10,254 nt of DNA, taken from assembly GCA_900556695.1 (NCBI GenBank), contig USQA01000026.1, positions 1-10,254 of the forward strand, read 5' to 3'. Under the pieces are notes generated by a model. That model did not search any database. It was given only the letters and a program-made list of their open reading frames with translations, and was not told where the DNA came from. The DNA comes from an uncultured Clostridium sp. (GTDB lineage Bacteria; Bacillota; Clostridia; TANB77; CAG-508). Positions 5,712 to 10,254 of the stretch are shown in pieces. The position numbers were made by a program, and so were the translations under genes. The stretch's first letter is position 1. Each line of letters opens with the position of its first letter.

Positions 5712-5750
5712 GTGGGAGTTAAGAAACTAACTCCCACTTTACTTATATTT
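5712..5750 (+). terminator. Terminator of the membrane-protein gene
   Basis: GTGGGAGTTA (5712-5721) and TAACTCCCAC (5728-5737) form a perfect 10-bp stem around AGAAAC, followed by TTTACTTATATTT. It ends at the 3' end of the convergent relaxase gene. The minus strand lacks a U tract here. Confidence 0.85.
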
Positions 5751-6982
5751 CAAATTCTTCTTCCTTTATATTTTCTTCATAATGTAATTGTTTTTCTGGA
5801 TCAATAAAAATATGGGTATCTTCTTGAAATTTTTCAATTAATTCTTTTGACTCTCCAAGTCCAAATTTTTGGCAAATCCAATCAATAAATTTTTCAACAG
5901 TTTCATAGAATTTATTAAATATTTTGTGTAAATGACTATTTTCCTTTTCTAATGTTTTAATTTGATGTTTGTATTTATATTCTATGTTAAATTCTTTTTC
6001 TTTAAATTCATTTTCTAATTCATATTTTCTGTTATTATAGTCAAAATCAAGATTATTACTTTTCATTTTATAATCGTGTTCTAATTCTTGTACTCTATTA
6101 TTCAAAGCCTTATTATCAGCAATAATTGAATCTCTTTCTCTTTGGTATTTTTCAACTTCATTAGTCACTTTGGCTTGCTTTGATAATTCTTTATGCAATG
6201 ATAAATTTTCTGCATGTAATTCTTTAATTAAACCATCTTTAGGTTTTATAATTTTTTCTAAAATTATTTCATCTCTTTTTTTAGATAATCTGTTTACTTT
6301 AATATCAGTAATATCAGGAGTATCTGGTAACTCTAATTTTATATTATTCAATACTTTTTTAGTATTTTCGTAATTTGTAATTTGCTTATATTCTGCAATG
6401 GTATAATGTTTTCTATTTGTATCTTCAACAAACATTCCTCTTTCTAAATCAAAGCCTTTTAACTTAACATGATTAAAATAGGCATCTTGTAGCTTTCTAT
6501 AACTATCACGACCCTTCCAAAAATCTCTGGCACATATTTTATCAATATTATTGCCTTCTTTATCTTTTGTATGAATAATAGGAACATACATTAAATGCAT
6601 ATGTGGTGCTCCCTCATCTAAATGCACTACTGCTGCTATTATATTCTTTTCTCCGAGATCTTTATAATTGCAAATAAATTTATAACATTCATCAAAATAT
6701 CTTTTTGTTTCCTTTTCTCCAATTTTAGTCTGATGTAAATATCATTTGACACATTACAATACTATTGCTTTTAAGATGTCCTTGTGGATTATTCTCTTTC
6801 ATATACTCATCAAATTCTTTTGTGTATGTGAACTCATTTTTCTTTATATAATAATTCAAATGTGTTCTAGTTGGATCAATATCCTTATTAGAGTGATTTT
6901 TTGCTTTTCTATCATTGTGGGTACATTTCCCATTTATTTCTGCTCTTGTTAATTTTTCATTTCTTACAATAGCGTAACTCAT
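5743..6982 (-). pseudogene. mobV: MobV-family relaxase, frameshifted
   Basis: Relaxase of the pMV158 MobM/Pre family that would nick oriT to start transfer. The N-terminal piece starts at ATG 6982 (MSYAIVRNEKLTRAEINGK) and carries CTHNDRKAKNHSNKDID, placing a His at residue 22, the catalytic position in MobM. It continues through THLNYYIKK to a stop at 6725, right after IFTSD. The next frame resumes IGEKETKRYF, then AVVHLDEGAPHMHLMYVP with the metal-binding His triad, FWKGRDSYRKLQDA, and a long coiled-coil tail (ELHAENLSLHKELSKQ onward) ending at 5743. Family members usually have several more residues between TSD and IGEKE, so a small out-of-frame deletion (net about 14 bases) near 6725 is inferred. 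A GTG at 6994 overlaps the AAGGAGG site, so ATG 6982 is preferred. Neither half alone has all motifs, so the enzyme is probably inactive. Confidence 0.88.
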
Positions 6983-7024
6983 ATCTCCTTGCACCTCCTT
7001 CTTTGCTCAAGATATTGTTTCAAT

Positions 7025-7058
7025 GTCTAACACACTAGACAAACAAGTTTGTCGTGTG
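7025..7058 (-). other. oriT: oriT of MobV (pMV158) type with nic site
   Basis: An inverted repeat, GACAAAC (7038-7044) with GTTTGTC (7047-7053), is flanked by CACAC (7031-7035) and GTGTG (7054-7058). On the minus strand it is followed by TAGTGTG then TTAGAC. The pMV158 oriT has the same plan, with nicking at TAGTGTG/TTA, so nic is predicted between 7030 and 7031 on the minus strand. It lies 43 bases upstream of the relaxase start, the normal place, where MobM also binds and represses its own gene. Confidence 0.82.
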
Positions 7059-7289
7059 GCAGGGAAAATTAAATTTTTCCCCACACCCCTTTGCCTAAAA
7101 AATGCTAATTACATTTTTTAGGTTTTTTCATAAAAATGCTTGTCGCAATTTTTATGAAATCCTAGCAAGAAAAATAAATTTTTCTTACTAGGTTCACTTT
7201 AGCGACTACTAAGTAGAAACCAGAGGGAGAGAGCTAAAGTGAATTAGGTGTAATAATCCCATTTGTAGAAAATTGAATTATTACACCTA
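7054..7289. repeat. Array of six contiguous long hairpins beside oriT
   Basis: Near-perfect inverted repeats follow one another with almost no gaps. They are GGGAAAA/TTTTCCC (7062-7081, with outer GTGTGG/CCACAC at 7054-7059/7081-7086), an 11-bp stem (7094-7104/7112-7122), a 12-bp stem (7126-7137/7148-7159), a 13-bp stem with one mismatch (7161-7174/7179-7192), an 11-bp stem (7193-7203/7233-7243), and a 13-bp stem (7245-7257/7277-7289). Stem sequences differ, so they are not copies of one unit. The second has a T6 run after it and could terminate plus-strand transcription. A single-strand origin or a structured RNA are the best guesses. Confidence 0.7.
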
Positions 7290-7398
7290 TATAAGCTGAA
7301 ACCGTCGGTCGTTCGCCTCGTTTCATAGGTAGTCTAGTAAGCAGTAATATTACTACTATAATTGCTGATACTTCTATAAAAGAAATATCTTTGTTCAT
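7234..7398 (-). CDS. Possible 54-residue hydrophobic small protein
   Basis: An open frame from ATG 7398 to TAG at 7234. It reads MNKDISFIEVSAIIVVILLL, a single membrane-type helix, then the cationic TRLPMKRGERP and VSAYIGVIIQF. The shape (short N-terminus, helix, basic patch) resembles small membrane peptides of mobile elements. However, no Shine-Dalgarno is seen before the ATG, there is no convincing promoter, and the 3' part overlaps two of the long hairpins, which could force the codon pattern. It may be a real small gene, a relic, or chance. I do not recognise a family. Confidence 0.3.
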   Translation of the reverse strand: MNKDISFIEVSAIIVVILLLTRLPMKRGERPTVSAYIGVIIQFSTNGIITPNSL

Positions 7399-7603
7399 AC
7401 TTGCCCAAACTTTTTACAATTACAAATCCATTTCAAGTTTTGCCACCGAATACTCTTTAATTTATTGTGAGTTTTTGTTCTAAGATCTCACTTACGCATT
7501 TTGTATAATTAGACTGCTTATACAAATACGAATGGACTTTATAGCATCGGCTCATTACACCTATCACTTTTTAAGAGTTTGTGGCAATTCTCTTTGGCAC
7601 GAC

Positions 7604-7710
7604 AAAAAAGCCCATTTGTAGTTTTTTATTCTACAAACGGACTTTATCGTTTATATTATTATTTAATTTGCTCTCAAAATGGATTTATAGCCATTTAAAA
7701 TTGAAGAGAG
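7604..7710 (-). ncRNA. Possible minus-strand small RNA ending in a terminator
   Basis: A good minus-strand terminator lies at 7604-7644. AAGTCCGTTTGTAG pairs with CTACAAATGGGCTT (14 positions, two of them G-T), followed by TTTTTT. Upstream is a weak promoter, TTGCGA (7739-7744 complement), 16-base spacer, TATAAA (7717-7722 complement). The interval would give an RNA of about 107 nt, with a CTCTC/GAGAG-closed stem (around 7671-7710) and no useful reading frame. The terminator is well supported; the RNA start is weak. Confidence 0.35.
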
Positions 7711-7791
7711 TGTAATTTTATAATATAATTTACTAAAATCGCAAAATTTGATTTTTAAATATCAGAGATAAGTTAGACTGTTATTCTATCA

Positions 7792-7814
7792 AAAGTTCTA
7801 ACATAGTTCTAACA
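7792..7814. repeat. Tandem integrase arm-type sites, right end of element 1
   Basis: AAAGTTCTAACA (7792-7803) is followed directly by TAGTTCTAACA (7804-7814), then CACTT. This matches the left-end pair at 993-1016, including the CACTT that follows. The paired sites at both ends of the element support binding by the element 1 integrase. Confidence 0.7.
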
Positions 7815-7854
7815 CTTAATACTAGATTTTAGAAAAGAGAATTTTTATATTTAC

Positions 7855-7884
7855 TTGCACATTTATCAATATTTGTGTTATAAT
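7855..7884 (+). promoter_or_regulatory. Promoter reading into the tRNA-Leu 3' fragment
   Basis: TTGCAC (7855-7860), an 18-base spacer and TATAAT (7879-7884) form a plausible promoter. It is followed at once by the hairpin CTGCTT/AAGCAG (7885-7890/7897-7902). Transcription from it would cross the tRNA fragment and stop at 8031-8069. No coding frame with a ribosome site follows, so the product would be non-coding. Confidence 0.6.
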
Positions 7885-7969
7885 CTGCTTACAGACAAGC
7901 AGTTTTGAAAGGTTATTAATTACGAGTAAAATTGGTTATCTAATGGTAAAAGATGGATTACGATAAATC

Positions 7970-8026
7970 CTTAAAATCCTGCGGTGGTTAAACACCGTGC
8001 CGGTTCGATTCCGGCCATCTGCACCA
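7970..8026 (+). pseudogene. tRNA-Leu 3'-half fragment, attR of element 1 and attL of element 2
   Basis: Anticodon loop through CCA of a tRNA-Leu(UAA). It matches 880-895 and 903-936 exactly, but the variable arm differs (CGGTG-GTTAAA-CACCG here against CGGTT-GAATA-AACCG in the intact gene). Both arms pair fully. The 5' half of the tRNA is absent; upstream bases do not supply GCAGATG or a D arm of leucine type. The fragment marks the junction between the two elements, and the identical 34-bp core at 7994-8027 is the likely recombination partner of 903-936. Confidence 0.9.
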
Positions 8027-8030
8027 TAAG

Positions 8031-8069
8031 AGCATCAAGGAGTTTGAGAGAATTAGCCTTGATGCTTTT
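8031..8069 (+). terminator. Terminator after the tRNA-Leu fragment (element 2 left end)
   Basis: AGCATCAAGG (8031-8040) pairs with CCTTGATGCT (8057-8066), followed by TTTATAAT. It occupies the same place as the 940-981 terminator of element 1 but has a different stem sequence, so each element carries its own tRNA terminator. Confidence 0.85.
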
Positions 8070-8088
8070 ATAATAAAATTGCTAGATT

Positions 8089-8108
8089 TTTCTAACAAAT
8101 TTCTAACA
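8089..8108. repeat. Putative integrase arm-type sites of element 2
   Basis: TTTCTAACA occurs at 8089-8097 and 8100-8108, an 11-base period. The motif resembles GTTCTAACA of element 1 but starts TTT instead of AGTT, which would fit different specificity of the two integrases. Confidence 0.55.
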
Positions 8109-8126
8109 ATTTTGAAAAATACTTAA

Positions 8127-9365
8127 TTATTTAGGTATATTAGAGTCCAGATCTAATATATCTTTTTTATTGCCATTAAAACTTAATGCATTTTCAATAG
8201 CTGTTGCAGATTTAATTTTTGTACTCGAATCCAAATGTGCATATCTTTCTGTTGTTTTAGAACTTGAATGCCCTAGCCAATCTTGTATTTCTCTTAAAGA
8301 TATTCCCTTTTTAACAAGTAATGTTGCACAACTGTGTCTTAAATCATGAAATCTTATTTCTCTCAAACCATTATTCTTTAATATTTGTTTTAACTTATGA
8401 CTAACATAATCGGGTTTTCTCAAATTTCCCAATTCATCTAAACAAACATAATCTTTATATTTTTTATTGTAACTATCTTTAAATATAGACATATAGTATT
8501 CTTGCATTTTTCTAGTGTATAGTAAAAGTTCTTCAATTTCTTTAAATAAAGGTAATGTTCTATAACTAGACTTATTCTTTGTTTTTCTTTTAGTAATTGT
8601 TTTAGTTTTTGTTTTACTATCTTCATTTTCATTTGTAACTGTTACTACTTTATGATTTATTGTAATTGTTTTATTTTCAAAATCTATTGCAGACCACCTA
8701 ATACCTAAAACTTCACTTCTTCGTAATCCATAAAAAGCAGTTAAATAAACTATTAGTTCTAAAGTAGTGTCTTTTACAACTTTAAATAAATTGTTTAATT
8801 CTTCTTCATTGTAGTAATCAGCAATAAATTGCTGTTGCTGTGGTCTACCAACTTTTATGGCTGGATTACTTTGTATTAAGTCTGTTTGCACTGCATAATC
8901 TAATGCTTTTCTAATATTAGCATGATATTTTGTAACAGTAGTTCCTTTTAATCCTTGAGAATATAACCAATTATAAAAATCTAAAATATGTACTGGTTTT
9001 AAATCTTCAAGCATTACTGGATTTTTAGTAAAATATTCTTTTGTTCTGCCTTCGATTTGTCTTTTATAACCTGTATATGTAGATTCTTCAACTTGATGTT
9101 TTATCATATCAAGCCATTTGATCATAAAGTCTGCAAATGATATTTGTACTTTTTTATCTTCTGTTTTTGTAATTGTGATTGTTTCTAGTTTATTTTTAAA
9201 TTCATCTCTTATTTGAATAAGTTTCCTTTCAGCTTTTTTCTTACTTTCATTTTCTTTAAATCCTGTAGATACCCATTTCATTTTTCTAATGCCATCTACA
9301 TAGTAAGTTAATACTGTATAAAAGGTCTTATTCTTAATTGTTAAATATGCTGTAATGTTATACAT
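8127..9365 (-). CDS. int: Tyrosine-recombinase integrase of element 2
   Basis: Integrase of 412 residues. The N-terminal arm-binding domain (about 1-60) contains YTVLTYYVDGIRKMKWVSTG. The core-binding domain spans about 75-160 (STYTGYKRQIEGRTKEYF). The catalytic domain has Arg215 in FYGLRRSEVLGIRW, His340 and Arg343 in FHDLRHSCATLL, His366 in WLGHS and Tyr375 in RYAHLD. All catalytic residues are present. It is homologous to the element 1 integrase, but a loop near residues 240-265 is a Lys/Thr-rich insertion (ENEDSKTKTKTITKRK) not found there. The ATG at 9365 follows AAAGGAG by six bases. It starts 20 bases after the excisionase stop, so the two are probably cotranscribed. Its 3' end faces the att junction. 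Confidence 0.95.
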   Translation of the reverse strand: MYNITAYLTIKNKTFYTVLTYYVDGIRKMKWVSTGFKENESKKKAERKLIQIRDEFKNKLETITITKTEDKKVQISFADFMIKWLDMIKHQVEESTYTGYKRQIEGRTKEYFTKNPVMLEDLKPVHILDFYNWLYSQGLKGTTVTKYHANIRKALDYAVQTDLIQSNPAIKVGRPQQQQFIADYYNEEELNNLFKVVKDTTLELIVYLTAFYGLRRSEVLGIRWSAIDFENKTITINHKVVTVTNENEDSKTKTKTITKRKTKNKSSYRTLPLFKEIEELLLYTRKMQEYYMSIFKDSYNKKYKDYVCLDELGNLRKPDYVSHKLKQILKNNGLREIRFHDLRHSCATLLVKKGISLREIQDWLGHSSSKTTERYAHLDSSTKIKSATAIENALSFNGNKKDILDLDSNIPK

Positions 9366-9385
9366 TAAAATCTCCTTTCTTATTT

Positions 9386-9595
9386 TTAAACAGTATTTTT
9401 AGTTAAAAAAGCGATAACATTTATCTTAGGTATTCTGTATAGCTTTCCAACTTTAATTGCTTTAATAGTACCTTTTCGTACTAATTCGTATGCCGTTTGT
9501 CTGCCAATATTACCAAGCATTGATTGTAGTCCAGACACATCAACAACATCAGGATAATCAGCAAACATTTCCCCAGTGTAATTGTTATTTTGCAT
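9386..9595 (-). CDS. xis: Small winged-HTH excisionase-type protein (element 2)
   Basis: 69 residues, the same length as the element 1 excisionase, with shared blocks ADYPDVVDV (TDYPDIVNL there), SMLGNIGRQTAYELVRKG and KVGKLYRIPKINVIAFL. The HTH_17-type domain spans about 20-64. The ATG at 9595 lies six bases after AAGGAGG. It is 20 bases upstream of the integrase and behind a long, unusually structured leader with no gene in it, where element 1 instead has the HTH gene. Expected role: directing recombination towards excision and possibly controlling its own operon. The paralogue in the neighbouring element raises the possibility of cross-activity at the shared tRNA target. Confidence 0.85.
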   Translation of the reverse strand: MQNNNYTGEMFADYPDVVDVSGLQSMLGNIGRQTAYELVRKGTIKAIKVGKLYRIPKINVIAFLTKNTV

Positions 9596-9640
9596 CGCAT
9601 TCCTCCTTATCTTTCAAAATCAACATTTTGCATATGATTA

Positions 9641-9825
9641 GTAGATTATATTTACCCCGTCCCATCTACTTAAGGGAATATTATAGATAGTTTTACCTAC
9701 ATAGGAATTTCACCTCTCCGCTATCAGCCGAGCAACTCCTCAACATCATGTTAAGCCAAGCCGAAGTATCATTATTGTGTTCCATAATACTTTCATATAA
9801 CACTATTTTTTAGTGTGTTTTTCAA
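9641..9825 (-). promoter_or_regulatory. GC-richer structured leader/control region upstream of xis2
   Basis: The stretch 9655-9775 is clearly richer in G+C than its surroundings and full of pairing segments. They are GTAGAT/ATCTAC (9641-9646/9664-9669), TCCC/GGGA (9660-9663/9674-9677), GATAG/CTATC (9686-9690/9721-9725) and CTCAACA/TGTTAAG (9739-9745/9749-9755, one G-U as minus-strand RNA). The first two interleave, so a pseudoknot or alternative folds are possible. A minus-strand promoter candidate is TTGAAA (9820-9825 complement), 19-base spacer, TTATAT (9795-9800 complement), with ACACTA/TAGTGT (9800-9805/9811-9816) in its spacer. No known riboswitch class was recognised. Confidence 0.45.
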
Positions 9826-9864
9826 TGTACTTTTTCTTGTTTGCAATTTTTATTTGCAAAACTA

Positions 9865-9893
9865 TTGTAATAACGATAACATTATAGTATAAT
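9865..9893 (+). promoter_or_regulatory. Promoter of the rightward gene of element 2
   Basis: TTGTAA (9865-9870), a 17-base spacer and TATAAT (9888-9893) lie about 70 bases before the ATG at 9964. TGTAATAAC (9866-9874) overlaps the -35 box and also occurs in the divergent control region of element 1 (3248-3256), a possible shared operator motif. Confidence 0.72.
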
Positions 9894-9963
9894 AATTATA
9901 AGATGTCAATAACAAATTATAAAAAAATAAAAATTGTTAACATTAAATCGGAGGAATATTGAA

Positions 9964-10254
9964 ATGAAAGCAAATTTGCCAGAGAAAAATTTTTTTGATA
10001 GTTTTTATATTTGGTTTAATAAAGAAAAAAGAGAAGAATATTATTCAACACCTCTTTATTTATATGGTGTTACAAGAAAAGAACATAAAGATGATGAAAC
10101 AAGGCTATATTTGAACTTAGAAAAAGATATTACAAAAATAAAATGCACAAATAAAAAAGAAATTCGTAAACAACCATCTACTATATATATTCATTATGCA
10201 GAAAGTATAGGGATGATTTTATTAAAATTATTAAATGCTGATTTTTCTACATTT
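9964..10254 (+). CDS. Unknown protein, 3' end beyond the window
   Basis: Open frame of 97 codons without a stop up to the last base. It begins MKANLPEKNFFDSFYIWFNK and continues with LYLYGVTRKEHKDDETRLYL and ESIGMILLKLLNADFSTF. CGGAGGA (9949-9955) lies nine bases before the ATG, and a good promoter is present. No signal peptide or membrane segment appears in the visible part. Its place, the first rightward gene divergent from xis-int, equals that of the zinc-motif protein in element 1, but the visible sequences do not resemble each other. Function unknown. Confidence 0.8.
   Translation, partial: MKANLPEKNFFDSFYIWFNKEKREEYYSTPLYLYGVTRKEHKDDETRLYLNLEKDITKIKCTNKKEIRKQPSTIYIHYAESIGMILLKLLNADFSTF

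Larger units (their letters stand above)
7290..7854. other. Gene-poor region with scattered short repeats
   Basis: Apart from the small frame above, no gene is supported. TTGTATAA (7501-7508) and TTATACAA (7518-7525) are perfect inverted copies. Three short motifs occur twice: CCCATTTGTAG (7258-7268, 7611-7621), ATTACACCTAT (7280-7290, 7554-7564) and GGACTTTAT (7534-7542, 7639-7647). TGAAAC/GTTTCA (7297-7302/7320-7325) forms another stem. The region looks like non-coding structured DNA or RNA attached to the transfer origin rather than decayed genes. Confidence 0.45.
903..7993. mobile_element. Element 1: integrative mobilizable element in tRNA-Leu, about 7.1 kb
   Basis: The element is bounded by the 34-bp tRNA-Leu direct repeat and carries matching GTTCTAACA arm sites at both ends. 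Its modules are integration (integrase, excisionase, HTH protein on the minus strand), cargo and maintenance (zinc-motif protein, type I toxin-antitoxin, membrane protein), and mobilization (frameshifted MobV relaxase, oriT). No type IV secretion, coupling ATPase or replication initiator is visible, so it fits an IME that borrows a helper conjugation apparatus. With the relaxase broken it may now be transferable only through a MobV protein acting in trans. Confidence 0.85.
7994..10254. mobile_element. Element 2: second tRNA-Leu integrative element, left part only
   Basis: It begins at the shared att core and repeats the plan of element 1: terminator, arm sites, leftward integrase, excisionase, then a rightward gene. 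It runs off the right edge, so its other end, transfer genes and cargo are unknown. The related but clearly diverged integrase and excisionase and the different arm-site sequence show a separate element inserted at the same tRNA, not a duplication of element 1. Confidence 0.8.

Noticed and set aside
6170..6373. Plus-strand frame of 67 codons
   Set aside because: Antisense to the coiled-coil part of the relaxase; no start signals.
6715..6745. Programmed frameshift in the relaxase instead of a mutation
   Set aside because: No slippery heptamer or stimulatory structure seen at the GAC-TAA junction, and several family residues seem to be missing there, which fits a deletion.
6746..6952. Plus-strand hydrophobic frame of 68 codons
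   Set aside because: Antisense to the conserved N-terminal relaxase domain.
7054..7290. CRISPR array or transposon end repeats suggested by the row of hairpins
   Set aside because: The stems have different sequences and no constant repeat/spacer length, and no cas or transposase gene is present.
8438..8632. Minus-strand frame of 64 codons inside int2
   Set aside because: Same-strand alternative frame within the well-supported integrase; Lys-rich, no ribosome site.
9490..9690. Plus-strand frame of 66 codons
   Set aside because: Mostly antisense to xis2 and its leader; no ribosome site.

Overview
The window is very AT-rich DNA (roughly 25-30% G+C) with strong AGGAGG ribosome sites, TTGACA/TATAAT promoters, U-tract terminators and a tRNA gene that encodes its own CCA. 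All of this points to a low-GC Firmicute, most likely a Clostridia-type or related uncultured gut bacterium. No rRNA or core metabolic gene allows a finer placement.

Layout. Positions 1-847 look like the chromosomal flank: an XRE-family regulator with its own terminator, then a consensus promoter. At 848-935 lies an intact tRNA-Leu (anticodon UAA). Its 3' end is the attachment site of a first integrative element (about 903-7993). This element reads, in order: terminator, tandem integrase arm sites, tyrosine integrase, small excisionase, a GTG-start HTH protein (these three on the minus strand), a divergent control region, a zinc-motif protein, a compact type I toxin-antitoxin locus, a membrane-protein cargo gene, a frameshifted MobV relaxase, a pMV158-like oriT, an array of back-to-back hairpins, a second set of arm sites, and a copy of the tRNA-Leu 3' half. 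Immediately after that copy a second element of the same design begins (terminator, arm sites, integrase, excisionase, control region, first leftward-to-rightward gene). It runs off the right edge. The two are therefore tandemly accreted relatives sharing one tRNA-Leu target.

How the parts work together. The integrase and excisionase pairs would insert and excise each element at tRNA-Leu. MobV plus oriT would make element 1 an integrative mobilizable element (no conjugation machinery is visible). The relaxase is broken by a small deletion with frameshift, so transfer would need a relaxase supplied in trans. The toxin-antitoxin locus would penalise loss of the excised element.

The most interesting discovery candidate is that locus at 4251-4572. 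A 29-residue hydrophobic peptide gene and a convergent antisense-type RNA of about 74 nt are separated by two terminators whose loops are perfectly complementary. They also share direct repeats at the toxin start codon. The toxin leader folds over its own Shine-Dalgarno. This is the architecture of the Enterococcus par (Fst/RNA I-RNA II) family, with a peptide I do not recognise. Also notable are a promoter-driven tRNA 3'-half unit, compensatory changes in the variable arm between the two att copies, six contiguous hairpins beside oriT, and a GC-richer structured leader upstream of the second excisionase.
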